From contig NZ_CP007203.1 of NCBI RefSeq assembly GCF_000340565.2, positions 2,572,056 through 2,636,055 of the forward strand: 64,000 bases of DNA, written 5' to 3'. The translations under genes and the position numbers were made by a program. The notes under the pieces are model-generated. The model was not told where the DNA came from, ran no database searches, and saw nothing but the letters and a program-made list of their open reading frames with translations. Shown here in pieces: positions 54,672 to 63,897 of this stretch (positions are counted from its first letter, which is position 1; each line of letters starts with the position of its first letter). Source of the stretch: Nodularia spumigena CCY9414. GTDB taxonomy: Bacteria > Cyanobacteriota > Cyanobacteriia > Cyanobacteriales > Nostocaceae.

Positions 54672-55895
54672 TCATTTTATTGCCGAGCGGAAGGCGGGAG
54701 CAGGGAAAAGGCTTTTAAATCCTGCTATCCTTTGGCTTGAGGGTTCGGGGGCAGAATTCCAAAGGGTTTCGTAATAAAAGAAGGTGACACCTAAACCGCG
54801 TGCTTGGGTAGCCCTGACCTGAGCCTTAATTTGTTGTATAGAAACAGGTCGATTTCGTAAACCTGTCATCACACCGATACCTGTGGGAATCATTTGTTGG
54901 GCTTCTTGAATTTCTCGGCGGGAAATATTACTCACGAAGCTTTGTAAATCGGGACGATATATCTGCACAATTAGCTCGTCTACAATATTTTGCCGCATCC
55001 AAGCTAGCCAGTCTTGGAGTTGAAATTTATAAGCAAAGTCGTAGTAGTTGGGAGCAACCGAGAAAATGGCGTTGGGTTTTCTGGCTTTTACAGCTTGGTT
55101 GAGTTGCACCATAAAGGCTGTGATTTTATCTGCTCGCCAGCGTACCCATGCTTCATCTTCAGGATTGCTGGGGGGACGATTTTTGGTTTCTTGGGTGTAC
55201 AAGCGAATTGTATAGGGATCATAACCAAATTCGTGGGGCAAACTCATATGATCATCAAACTGAATGCCATCGACATTATATTGAGTTACAGTCTCTAGTA
55301 CGAGATTGCTGATAAATTGCTGTACTTCGGGATGGAAGGGGTTGAGCCAGACAACTTCACCAGCTGCACTAATGGAGGTTTGGCTACCATCCTGCTTTTG
55401 TGTTAGCCATTCTGGATGTTCCAATGCTAGTTCTGATGTTGGGGGAGCCATGAAACCAAATTCAAACCAAGGAATGGTCAGCAGTCCTCGGCGATGGGCT
55501 TGGTTAATTAAGTCTGCGAGAATATCATGTCCATCTGAACCTTTAAAGACAAAGGGTTGGATACCTGCGCGTTGTGCTACGGCGCTGGGGTACATGACAT
55601 AGCCAGAATTCCACACTACAGGATAGATGGTGTTGAAGTTTAGCGCCCGTAATTGAGTCATGGCTGATTGCACTTTGGTGCGATCTTTGAGGGTGTCAAA
55701 ATCATTGTTGGTGATCCAAACCCCCCGAATTTCTTGACGTGGTAACTGTGGGATGTCTATGGTAACGGTAGCGATCGCCGGATTTAGACTATTGAGTAGT
55801 AGTGCTGTAATAAATGATATGAAAACCAGAATTGGGAAAAGACTTTTGTGCGATCGCATAGCGCTAGGCGATCGCACAATCAAACGTAATTTCAT
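54672..55895 (-). CDS. GHL10 (DUF187) family glycoside hydrolase
   Basis: The 407-residue exported hydrolase has a signal peptide (FPILVFISFITALLLNSLNP). The TIM-barrel GHL10 domain from about residue 45 carries EIRGVWITNNDFDTL, FNTIYPVVWNSGYVMYPS, WFEFGFM, VDGIQFDDHMSLP with the catalytic acid region and FSVAPNYYDFAYK. It probably acts on a cell-envelope or exopolysaccharide glycan. The start is uncertain: the frame is open to 55976 and ATGs at 55895 and 55859 fit; 55895 is used here. Confidence 0.85.
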   Translation of the reverse strand: MKLRLIVRSPSAMRSHKSLFPILVFISFITALLLNSLNPAIATVTIDIPQLPRQEIRGVWITNNDFDTLKDRTKVQSAMTQLRALNFNTIYPVVWNSGYVMYPSAVAQRAGIQPFVFKGSDGHDILADLINQAHRRGLLTIPWFEFGFMAPPTSELALEHPEWLTQKQDGSQTSISAAGEVVWLNPFHPEVQQFISNLVLETVTQYNVDGIQFDDHMSLPHEFGYDPYTIRLYTQETKNRPPSNPEDEAWVRWRADKITAFMVQLNQAVKARKPNAIFSVAPNYYDFAYKFQLQDWLAWMRQNIVDELIVQIYRPDLQSFVSNISRREIQEAQQMIPTGIGVMTGLRNRPVSIQQIKAQVRATQARGLGVTFFYYETLWNSAPEPSSQRIAGFKSLFPAPAFRSAIK

Positions 55896-55976
55896 AGCCT
55901 GGAATAATGCCTTCGCTCCCCACGCCCGCCATATCCTTGTGTGACTAAATTTACCCACCATATCATCTACGAACAT

Positions 55977-56413
55977 CTATGCTTACTAAAGGATTTGTTA
56001 ATTGGTAGTTAGTTGTTTATTCCATGCACAATCAAGGTTTGCCTTGGAGAAACCGCAGCAAACTTAGCACAGTCATACAGGTGACGTAGCTATTAACTCA
56101 AAAGTGTCCCCTAATTTTTGTTGATGAAGGGCGATAACTATGTTTATTAGTAGCTGTAGCCTTTTCTATCTACAAGTAATTGTAACTTGACTGTTAGTGA
56201 ATTTACTAAATATTAGTTTAGCTTTTAGTTCAATTAAACACTAGTTATAATAAATTATTGCATAATATCGGGTCAGAATCACATTAAACAAATCAAGATA
56301 ATATTCTTGCATAATTTGGGATTAAAGTGCTGTTTTTTGTGGTTATCCGAAAATCCCAAACCATATTATGTAGTATATAGCTATGTAATTTTACCTGCTG
56401 ACAAGCTTAACCC
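55977..56413. other. 437-bp AT-rich spacer upstream of the CHAT-STAND gene
   Basis: This region lies between divergent genes. It has no ORF or repeat that I recognise. The promoter of the CHAT gene must be here; TATGTAGTATATAGC near 56370 is A/T-rich but not a clear -10/-35 pair. Confidence 0.5.
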
Positions 56414-59400
56414 ATGACAGTCATCACAATTCGAGAAGAACGGCGAATAGATACCGGATTTGCAGCAACTCTCCAATTTGATGGGGGAGAATACCCAGTT
56501 ACGATTACTGACCCCTTTACCCCACAGGAAGAAAAACTACTAGAGTGGTATTTTGAAGAATGGGTAACGTTTCCTTTTAGTGATACTGTCATTGCAGAGA
56601 GGGCAGCAGCCAGCGTTAAAATATACGGTGAAAGCCTATTTAAGCAGGTTTTTCAGTCAGATTTCAATGCTTACGGCTTATATCGACAACTGCGGGGTAA
56701 TCTGAGTCAAGTACAGATTGAAATCGTGGCGAAAACCCCAGAATTTCACGCTTTACACTGGGAAGCTCTACAAGACCCAGATTTAAGCCGACCACTGGCG
56801 GTAGACTGTGTAATGTTGCGGAAGGATGTCAGACCTGCACCAGTTTCAGCGAATGTGCAGTTATCGCCTGTGATTAATCTGCTGGTGGTGGTGGCGCGTC
56901 CAGATGAGGAAAGGGATGTGGGCTATCGGACTATTTCCCGCCCGTTGCTGGAATTGATTGACAATAGCAATTTGCGGGTAAATGTTGAGTTGCTGCGTCC
57001 GGGAACTTACGAAAGTTTGTCTAAGCATTTGCAAGAAAAAGGTGCGGGATTTTATCACATCGTTCATTTGGATATGCACGGGGCGCTGCTAAATTATCAA
57101 CAGGTTCAGTCTCCCAGCAAACCTGAACGCTATTTCTATAAAGGGCGCTATGGACGTGGTGATTTGCAGCCCTTTGATGGGGTGAAAGCTTTTGTCTGCT
57201 TTGAGGGCGAGTCTCAGGGAAAGGTGGATTTGGTAGAAGCTTCAGAATTAGCTGCATTGTTGACCGGAAAGGGGATTCCTGTGTGTATTCTCAATGCTTG
57301 TCAGTCGGGGAAACAGGTGAGGAAATCCGCCAGCGAGGAGGGGTTAAGTGAAGATGCTCGTGAAACCAGTCTGGGAAGCCGGTTAATGACCGCAGGGATG
57401 CAGATGGTGGTGGCTATGGGGTATTCTGTCACTGTGTCGGCGGCAAAGTTGATGATGTCACAGCTTTATCAACATTTGTTTGATCATAAACCCATGACTG
57501 AAGCTATCAGGCTGGGGAGGCTGGAACTGTTCAATGATAAAGAACGGAAAGCCTATTTCAATAAATATATTAATTTAGAAGATTGGTTATTACCTGTGGT
57601 TTATTCTCATCAGGTAGTGAATTTTAATTTACGGCAGTTTACACCAGAAGAAGAAGAGAAATATTACGAATCTGTTGGTATTCAGTATCGTTTCTCCTTG
57701 CCGGAATATGGATTTATTGGTCGGGATTTGGAGATTCTCAAAATTGAGAAAGCTTTGCTCAGGCATAATGTTTTGCTGTTGCAAGGTATGGGGGGAACAG
57801 GTAAAACAACTTTGTTAAATTATTTAAGGGAATGGTGGCAGAGGACACATTTTGTTGAGGATGTATTTTATTTTGGCTATGACCAAAAAGCCTGGACGCT
57901 GACACAAATTATGTTTGATATTGGTCAGCAGGTGTATAGTAAATTTGAGCAGGCGCAGTTTCAAGCCATGAGTCAGCCTGCACAGGTACAGAAATTAGTG
58001 GCAAAGTTGCGGGGTGCAGCTTACGCTGTGATTTTGGATAATTTGGAATCGGTGACTGGGCAACAACTGGCGATTCAGAATACTTTACCAGAGGCAGAAC
58101 GTCAGCAAATCCGGGATTTTATTGGGAAGTTGGTAGGTGGTAAAACGCGGGTGGTTTTGGGTTCACGTAGTCGGGAAGAATGGCTACAAACTCAGACTTT
58201 TAAACAAAATATTTATGAGTTACAAGGATTAGATAAAGAAGCCCGGACGGAATTAGCAGAGAAAATCTTAGAACGGAATGTAGCTGCACACCTTGTTGAT
58301 GGGATTCGTCAAGATGCAGATTTTGAAAAATTGATGAAATTGTTGGCAGGGTATCCCCTGGCGATGGAAGTTGTGTTGACGAATTTGCAAAGGCAATCAC
58401 CCCAGGAGATTTTGCAGGGGTTGCAAAGTGCTGATGTCAATTTGGATGTGGTGAGTGAGGATAAGACCAAGAGTATTTTGAAATGTGTGGAATATTCTCA
58501 CAGTAATTTGTCACCAGATGCACAGAAGTTGTTGCTGTGTTTGGCTCCTTTTAGTGGGTTTATTTTCCGTAGAGCTATTCCAGTTTACATCGAGGAACTA
58601 GAAAAACTAGAACCATTAAATGATTATTATTTTGATAAATTTGATGATGCCATTCAAGAAGCAATTAACTGGGGTTTACTCTCATTGATTGAGAATAATC
58701 AGAACTTCCTAAAAATTCAACCTATTTTTCCTTATTTTTTAAAGACTAAGTTAGCATCTGTTGATGAAACAATACAGGCAGCTTTAGAAGAGGGATTTAA
58801 AAAATACTATATAGGTTTGGCAGAAAGTTATAATAATTTGATGGATTCTAAAGATGCTCAAGAGCGTCAAAGTGGTATATCTTTCTGTAACTGGGAATAT
58901 GAAAACCTTTATCATGCCCTGCAAATTTGTTTGCAGAAACAAGAAAGTATTAGGATCTATTTTTGTTTATATAAATACTTTGATTTGATTAGTGATCACC
59001 AAAGTAACCTCAAGTTGGCAGAAATGGTTTGTCAAAATTTAGAAAAATATCCCCCGGCATTTATTCAGGGTGAATTAGGTTATCAGATAGCACTGGCAGT
59101 TGGTAGCCTGGGTAATTGTCAACTAAGGGCAAAGCAGTACGAGCAAGCTAAATGTTCTTACGAAAAGACTTTAGAAATTTTTCCTATCTTAATGGGTGAA
59201 GAAGAAAAACAAAAACAACATTGGCAAGCCGGCACCTACCACGAATTGGGAAGAGTTGCCCAAGAATTGCGAGAATATGAAGAAGCACGACGCAATTATC
59301 AACTGGCTTTGAATATCAAAATCGAATATGGCGGTAGCGAAGCTCTTCCTTCGGAAGCTCGCTATACCCAAGCCAAAACCTACCACCAGTTGGGAACAGT

Positions 59401-60010
59401 TGCCCAAGATTTGCGAGAATATGAAGAGGCAAAGCGCAATTATCAACAGGCTTTAAATATCTTTATCGAATATGGCGATCGCTATGAACAAGCCAAAACC
59501 TACCACAACTTGGGAGTTGTTGCCCAAGAATTGCGAGAATATGAAGAGGCAAAGCGCAATTATCAACAGGCTTTAAATATCTTTATCGAATATGGCGATC
59601 GCTATACCCAAGCCAAAACCTACCACCAGTTGGGAATGGTTGCCCAAGATTTGCGAGAATATGAAGAGGCAAAGCGCAATTATCAACAGGCTTTAAATAT
59701 CTTTATCGAATATGGCGATCGCTATTACCAAGCCAGCACCTACCACAACTTGGGAGTTGTTGCCCAAGAATTGCGCGAATATGAAGAAGCACAGCGCAAT
59801 TATCAACGGGCTTTGAATATCAAAATCGAATATGGCGATCGCTATTACCAAGCCAGCACCTACCACCAGTTGGGACTACTTGCAGCAGCAGAGGAAAACT
59901 ACCCAGAAGCGAGGGCTAACTTACAGAGAGCGTTAGAGATATTTGTTGAGTATCAGGATGAATATCATGCAGCGATGACACGGGAATATTTAGAGAAATT
60001 ACCAGATTGA
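56414..60010 (+). CDS. CHAT protease-STAND NTPase-TPR protein (prokaryotic NLR-like)
   Basis: The 1198-residue protein has three parts. Residues about 1-400 hold a CHAT caspase-like protease with the catalytic pair His222 (VHLDMHG) and Cys296 (LNACQSGKQ). Residues about 430-740 are a STAND/NB-ARC ATPase with Walker A GMGGTGKTT (Lys464) and Walker B VILDNLE (Asp542), followed by winged-helix-like helical sequence. Residues about 860-1190 are TPR repeats; six 40-residue units (from about 938) are almost identical in DNA. In STAND proteins the repeats bind a trigger and the ATPase releases the effector, here a protease. The arrangement resembles predicted bacterial immune or cell-death NLR-like proteins; HetF-like signalling is an alternative. 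The start ATG at 56414 is clear. Confidence 0.88.
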   Translation: MTVITIREERRIDTGFAATLQFDGGEYPVTITDPFTPQEEKLLEWYFEEWVTFPFSDTVIAERAAASVKIYGESLFKQVFQSDFNAYGLYRQLRGNLSQVQIEIVAKTPEFHALHWEALQDPDLSRPLAVDCVMLRKDVRPAPVSANVQLSPVINLLVVVARPDEERDVGYRTISRPLLELIDNSNLRVNVELLRPGTYESLSKHLQEKGAGFYHIVHLDMHGALLNYQQVQSPSKPERYFYKGRYGRGDLQPFDGVKAFVCFEGESQGKVDLVEASELAALLTGKGIPVCILNACQSGKQVRKSASEEGLSEDARETSLGSRLMTAGMQMVVAMGYSVTVSAAKLMMSQLYQHLFDHKPMTEAIRLGRLELFNDKERKAYFNKYINLEDWLLPVVYSHQVVNFNLRQFTPEEEEKYYESVGIQYRFSLPEYGFIGRDLEILKIEKALLRHNVLLLQGMGGTGKTTLLNYLREWWQRTHFVEDVFYFGYDQKAWTLTQIMFDIGQQVYSKFEQAQFQAMSQPAQVQKLVAKLRGAAYAVILDNLESVTGQQLAIQNTLPEAERQQIRDFIGKLVGGKTRVVLGSRSREEWLQTQTFKQNIYELQGLDKEARTELAEKILERNVAAHLVDGIRQDADFEKLMKLLAGYPLAMEVVLTNLQRQSPQEILQGLQSADVNLDVVSEDKTKSILKCVEYSHSNLSPDAQKLLLCLAPFSGFIFRRAIPVYIEELEKLEPLNDYYFDKFDDAIQEAINWGLLSLIENNQNFLKIQPIFPYFLKTKLASVDETIQAALEEGFKKYYIGLAESYNNLMDSKDAQERQSGISFCNWEYENLYHALQICLQKQESIRIYFCLYKYFDLISDHQSNLKLAEMVCQNLEKYPPAFIQGELGYQIALAVGSLGNCQLRAKQYEQAKCSYEKTLEIFPILMGEEEKQKQHWQAGTYHELGRVAQELREYEEARRNYQLALNIKIEYGGSEALPSEARYTQAKTYHQLGTVAQDLREYEEAKRNYQQALNIFIEYGDRYEQAKTYHNLGVVAQELREYEEAKRNYQQALNIFIEYGDRYTQAKTYHQLGMVAQDLREYEEAKRNYQQALNIFIEYGDRYYQASTYHNLGVVAQELREYEEAQRNYQRALNIKIEYGDRYYQASTYHQLGLLAAAEENYPEARANLQRALEIFVEYQDEYHAAMTREYLEKLPD
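59225..59968 (+). repeat. six near-identical 120-bp TPR units in the CHAT gene
   Basis: Units begin at 59225, 59369, 59489, 59609, 59729 and 59849, each starting CAAGCC and containing TACCACMAMTTGGG. Spacing is 120 bases except for the first, which is 144 because of a 24-base insertion. The copies differ at only a few bases, indicating recent duplication or gene conversion. Confidence 0.9.
59333..59356 (+). mobile_element. 24-base in-frame insertion, SDR-like
   Basis: Relative to the other five units, this stretch adds 24 bases containing the hairpin CTTCC-TTC-GGAAG (59345-59357), which keeps the frame and adds eight residues (GSEALPSEA replaces one Asp). Size, palindromic character and in-frame landing match the very small dispersed repeats known from Nostoc genomes. 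Confidence 0.6.
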
Positions 60011-60016
60011 TTCAGT

Positions 60017-60046
60017 TATCAGTTATCAGTTATCAGTTATCAGTTT
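60017..60046. repeat. TCAGTTA heptad array after the CHAT gene
   Basis: Four TCAGTTA units follow the CHAT gene stop, of the same type as between rbcX and rbcS. Confidence 0.85.
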
Positions 60047-60089
60047 TATCGCTAGTGGAACACCACACCCATGAGTGAAAAGCGTTGGT

Positions 60090-60213
60090 GGTTCGTTTAA
60101 ATCCCCCACATACGCCTGTTCACTGTTTACTGTTCACTGTTCACTGTTTCTGGTTCGTTTAAATCCCCCACATACGCCTGTTCACTGTTTACTGTTCACT
60201 GTTCACTGTTTCT
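60090..60213. repeat. 62-bp tandem duplication containing heptad repeats
   Basis: Two head-to-tail identical 62-base units (60090-60151, 60152-60213) start GGTTCGTTTAAATCCCCCAC and end with GTTCACTGTTTCT, containing several TGTTCACT/TTTACTG heptamers. The stop codon and last residues of the small membrane protein lie in the second unit. Confidence 0.9.
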
Positions 60214-60629
60214 GGTTCTGTGTAGTCACAAAATATATTTAGTCCTATTTTGAGTATATACAAAACAATCACAGTGGCGATGGCTGGATCAATTGGTAAT
60301 CCACTTGTGGTTGCAAGACCGACTAGAGAGACAATCAAACCGGATAGCAAGGGTGAACTGCCTGGATTTTTCGTGTATTCTTTGAGTTGACCACGAAACC
60401 CATCATCACCGCAGAGTTCTTTACGCAGTACATTCAGGGTGACTTTCCAGAGAGATTTGCCCTCTGACATTAATGTTTTGCCATTTTTCTCTATCCATAA
60501 ATCCTCAAATGAGCGTTCAACTTTACCGTTGTGTCTGGCTAAGTTATCTAGGGCATACTGTGCAGGTTTGTAATCTTGCAATATTTCCCGCATAGCCATG
60601 ATTTCGTTACTACTGATTTGCGCTTCCAT
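60189..60629 (-). CDS. small membrane protein facing the CHAT gene
   Basis: The 146-residue protein has a soluble helical N-terminal part (residues 1-85: SSNEIMAMREILQDYKPAQY, WIEKNGKTLMSEGKSLW) and a C-terminal hydrophobic region with two segments (about 92-110, SPLLSGLIVSLVGLATTSG; 115-135, AIATVIVLYILKIGLNIFC). The tail EPETVNSEQ is partly encoded by heptad repeat DNA. I do not recognise the family. It is convergent with the CHAT-STAND gene, 178 bases from it. By position it could be a membrane effector or a protease target; no motif proves that. Confidence 0.7.
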   Translation of the reverse strand: MEAQISSNEIMAMREILQDYKPAQYALDNLARHNGKVERSFEDLWIEKNGKTLMSEGKSLWKVTLNVLRKELCGDDGFRGQLKEYTKNPGSSPLLSGLIVSLVGLATTSGLPIDPAIATVIVLYILKIGLNIFCDYTEPETVNSEQ

Positions 60630-60874
60630 AGTTTAATTAGTTTTTTGGGTGAACTGCTCAAATTGACCTCAATTTTCAGACTTTAGCATTTATCGCGTTT
60701 TTTGTTGTCTCAATTGAACTAAAGGCATGATATCCGGATGAACGAACCACAAAGGACACAAAGGACACAAAGAAAGAAGGAAAGAAGGAAAGAAATTTAG
60801 CGCAACTTTATAAAGAAATGGTATAAGTCTCTTACCTGATAATTTGTTGTTAGGGGTGTCTACAATGAGTCAAT

Positions 60875-61855
60875 ATGCAGATTAGCCAAGAACTATCTCT
60901 ACCCAGTATGGGCTGTGGCACTTGGGCATGGGGTAATCAATTACTCTGGGGATATGATGAAAGTATGGATGAACAGTTACAAGCTGTTTTTAATCTCTGT
61001 GTCAGCAATGGTGTAAGTTTGTTTGATACTGGCGATTCTTACGGGACTGGACGATTAAATGGACGCAGTGAGTTACTGTTGGGGCGATTTACTCAGGAAT
61101 ATCAAGGGGTAAATCAAGATCATATTTGCATTGCTACTAAGCTGGCGGCTTACCCTTGGCGATGGACTCGTCAAGCAATGGTTAAGGCTTGTCGGTCTTC
61201 GGCGCAACGTTTGGGCAAAAATGTCGATTTGGTGCAAATGCACTGGTCTACGGCTAATTATGCACCTTGGCAAGAATCAGGTTTGTTAGATGGTTTGGCT
61301 GATTTATCCGAACAAGGTCTAGTGAAGGGGGTCGGTTTATCTAATTATGGTCCGAAACGCCTGCAACGGGTACATGAAAAGTTTGCGGCGCGGGGTGTTC
61401 CTATTAAAACTCTGCAAGTTCAGTATTCTTTACTATCTACCTATCCTGTGACGGATTTAGGACTGAAGGATGTTTGTGACGAATTGGGGATAAAGTTAAT
61501 TGCCTATAGTCCTCTGGCTTTGGGGATTTTAACGGGGAAATATGCGGAAAAAGGCAGTTTACCCAAGGGTATCCGGGGTTTATTATTTAGGCAGCTTTTA
61601 CCAGGTGTGCGATCGCTTTTAGAATGTTTACGAGAGGTGGCTGCATCTAGAAATAAAACTATGTCTCAGGTAGCAATTAATTGGTGTATCTGTAAGGGTA
61701 CTATTCCTATCCCTGGGGCGAAAAGTCTAGAACAAGCACAGCAGAATATTGGTGCTTTGGGTTGGTTGTTAGATTCTGGCGAAATTGCTGCTTTAGATCA
61801 AGCTGCTGCAAGTACGGATAAGAAAATGGTGCAAAATATCTTTCAAACTCAGTAG
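60875..61855 (+). CDS. aldo/keto reductase
   Basis: The 326-residue NADPH-dependent aldo/keto reductase has a TIM barrel with catalytic residues Asp and Tyr in LFDTGDSYGTG, Lys in HICIATKLAAYPW and the His equivalent in VDLVQMHWS. The NADP-binding end is IPIPGAKSLEQAQQNIGALGW. Substrates (aldehydes or ketones) are unknown; similar cyanobacterial proteins are annotated as pyridoxal-reductase-like. It starts at the ATG at 60875 and is monocistronic. Confidence 0.9.
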   Translation: MQISQELSLPSMGCGTWAWGNQLLWGYDESMDEQLQAVFNLCVSNGVSLFDTGDSYGTGRLNGRSELLLGRFTQEYQGVNQDHICIATKLAAYPWRWTRQAMVKACRSSAQRLGKNVDLVQMHWSTANYAPWQESGLLDGLADLSEQGLVKGVGLSNYGPKRLQRVHEKFAARGVPIKTLQVQYSLLSTYPVTDLGLKDVCDELGIKLIAYSPLALGILTGKYAEKGSLPKGIRGLLFRQLLPGVRSLLECLREVAASRNKTMSQVAINWCICKGTIPIPGAKSLEQAQQNIGALGWLLDSGEIAALDQAAASTDKKMVQNIFQTQ

Positions 61856-61983
61856 AAAACTCTCAATGTATATATCTATTCCGCTTTGTTGAAGTCAATT
61901 TTTTTTAACGAACCGCCAAGAACGCCAAGGACGCAAAGTCAAGAAGGAAAAGGAAGAAATGCTTCACTGAACTGTATGCTTTG

Positions 61984-62008
61984 TAGAGACGCGATTAATC
62001 ACGTCTCT
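61984..62008. other. imperfect AGAGACGCGATTAATC palindrome
   Basis: AGAGACGCGATTAATC followed by ACGTCTCT makes an inverted pair with one mismatch, related to the copy upstream of prmA. It sits between two convergent genes and may act as a terminator. Confidence 0.5.
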
Positions 62009-62023
62009 AACTACTCCCTAAGT

Positions 62024-62224
62024 TTAGAAGTCTTCGGGTAAAACCCATTTTGGTGGTTCGGTCATTTTTTTCCGCAGGCGTTCTTCTGCCATCATCAGCA
62101 TTTGGTCTAAAGATGTCTCTTCGATAAATTTGCTCGTGGCTTCTCTAAACTCGATATGGGGACATTTATCCCCTAATATACAGCCGTTCACGCAGGCTTG
62201 AGCGCAATCAATTTGTTGTTCCAC
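62024..62224 (-). CDS. small Cys-containing conserved-looking protein
   Basis: The 66-residue protein has four Cys in the N-terminal half (CAQACVNGC, DKCPHIE), a helical middle with FIEETSLDQMLMMAEERLRK, and the end PPKWVLPEDF. The Cys spacing suggests a metal or disulfide site. Similar short proteins are, to my memory, common in cyanobacteria. The ATG at 62224 follows AGAGAGGATATTCAC on the minus strand, which holds a ribosome binding site. Confidence 0.8.
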   Translation of the reverse strand: MEQQIDCAQACVNGCILGDKCPHIEFREATSKFIEETSLDQMLMMAEERLRKKMTEPPKWVLPEDF

Positions 62225-62375
62225 AGTGAATATCCTCTCTTTAAAATATGAGTTAAGAGTTGTGATTGATACTGTAAATCTCTACTCTTAATATCAAGTC
62301 CCCTTAATTGACTATGATAAAACTGCTGCTACGCTAATAGCATATATATCAAATGTTTTGCTAACAAGGGCGCTC

Positions 62376-63767
62376 ATGTCGGAACTCTTAGCTATTACTG
62401 GAACCATCGCCGCGATCGCAACGGCTGTAATTCCTCAACAGGGTAGCGTTAGTATTGTACGGGTATCTGGTTCCCAAGCAATGGCGATCGCACAAGCTCT
62501 ATTTTCCGCCCCTGGGCAGCAAGTTTGGGAAAGTCACCGCATTCTTTACGGTCATATCCGCCATCCCCAGACACAAGCATTGGTGGATGAAGCGCTGTTA
62601 TTAATTATGCAAGCACCTCGTTCTTACACTCGCGAAGATGTGGTAGAATTTCATTGTCACGGCGGTATTATGGCAGTGCAGCAGGTCTTACAATTGTGTC
62701 TAGAACAAGGCGCTAGGCTTGCTCAACCGGGTGAATTTACGCTCCGAGCCTTTTTGAATGGACGACTGGATTTAACCCAAGCTGAAAGTATAGCTGATTT
62801 AGTCGGTGCGCGATCGCCCCAAGCTGCTCAAACGGCTTTAGCTGGTTTACAGGGAAAATTAGCCTCTCCAATTCGGCAGTTACGCGCTAACTGTTTGGAT
62901 ATTTTGGCGGAGATTGAAGCTCGCATTGACTTTGAGGAAGACTTACCTCCGTTGGATCATAAAGGCATCATATCAGATATTGATCACGTTGCGGCAGAAA
63001 TTTCTAAATTTTTAGCCACAAAGGATAAAGGGGAATTGCTGCGAACAGGTTTAAAAGTGGCAATTGTGGGACGACCAAATGTCGGTAAATCTAGTTTATT
63101 GAATGCTTGGAGCCAGAGCGATCGCGCCATTGTGACTGATTTACCAGGGACAACCCGTGATGTGGTGGAGTCTCAGCTAGTTGTGGGGGGAATTCCTGTG
63201 CAGGTGCTAGATACAGCCGGGATTCGGGAAACAGTAGACCAAGTAGAAAAAATTGGCGTAGAGCGATCGCGCCGTGCGGCAAATGCAGCTGATTTAGTAT
63301 TATTAACTATTGATGCTTCTGCTGGATGGACTGAAAGTGACCAAGAAATTTATGACCAAGTACAACACCGTCCCTTAATTCTAGTCATCAATAAAATTGA
63401 CCTTGTAGAAACAGCATCTATTGACTCTGGGAAATATCCCCATAATATTCACCAAATCGTTACCACAATTGCCGCAAAAAATCAAGGTATTGATGCTTTA
63501 GAAACAGCAATTTTAAACATTGTGCAAACGGGGAAAGTGCAAGCGGCTGATATGGATTTAGCAATTAACCAAAGGCAAGCAGCAGCCCTAACTCAAGCTA
63601 AAATATCTCTAGAACAAGTACAAGTCACAATTACTGATCAATTACCCCTTGATTTTTGGACAATTGACTTACGTGGTGCAATTCAAGCATTAGGAGAAAT
63701 TACCGGAGAGCAAGTTACAGAATCAGTCCTTGATCGGATTTTTAGTAGATTTTGTATTGGTAAATAA
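62376..63767 (+). CDS. mnmE: tRNA modification GTPase MnmE
   Basis: The 463-residue GTPase works with MnmG to put the cmnm5 group on wobble uridine of tRNAs. It has an N-terminal folate-binding domain (1-120, with [15 protein letters not shown]), a helical domain, an inserted G domain (G1 GRPNVGKSS about 232-240, [19 protein letters not shown]) and the C-terminal FCIGK with the catalytic Cys. The ATG at 62376 is the family start; the TTG at 62358 is rejected. Confidence 0.96.
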   Translation: MSELLAITGTIAAIATAVIPQQGSVSIVRVSGSQAMAIAQALFSAPGQQVWESHRILYGHIRHPQTQALVDEALLLIMQAPRSYTREDVVEFHCHGGIMAVQQVLQLCLEQGARLAQPGEFTLRAFLNGRLDLTQAESIADLVGARSPQAAQTALAGLQGKLASPIRQLRANCLDILAEIEARIDFEEDLPPLDHKGIISDIDHVAAEISKFLATKDKGELLRTGLKVAIVGRPNVGKSSLLNAWSQSDRAIVTDLPGTTRDVVESQLVVGGIPVQVLDTAGIRETVDQVEKIGVERSRRAANAADLVLLTIDASAGWTESDQEIYDQVQHRPLILVINKIDLVETASIDSGKYPHNIHQIVTTIAAKNQGIDALETAILNIVQTGKVQAADMDLAINQRQAAALTQAKISLEQVQVTITDQLPLDFWTIDLRGAIQALGEITGEQVTESVLDRIFSRFCIGK

Positions 63768-63897
63768 AATTAGTAATTTTTACGAGACAGATACATCATA
63801 ATATCATAACTCTTGTGGGGGAGGGCAAAGATGCCCGCCATGAGTAATTGACAGGAAAAAGCGCTATATTTGTACTGTGTTAATCAACAGAAAATAA

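Noticed and set aside
54586-54774. 62-codon frame with GTGGGCATCCTGCCCGCC repeat
   Set aside because: It overlaps the 3' end of the glycosidase gene and a common palindromic repeat.
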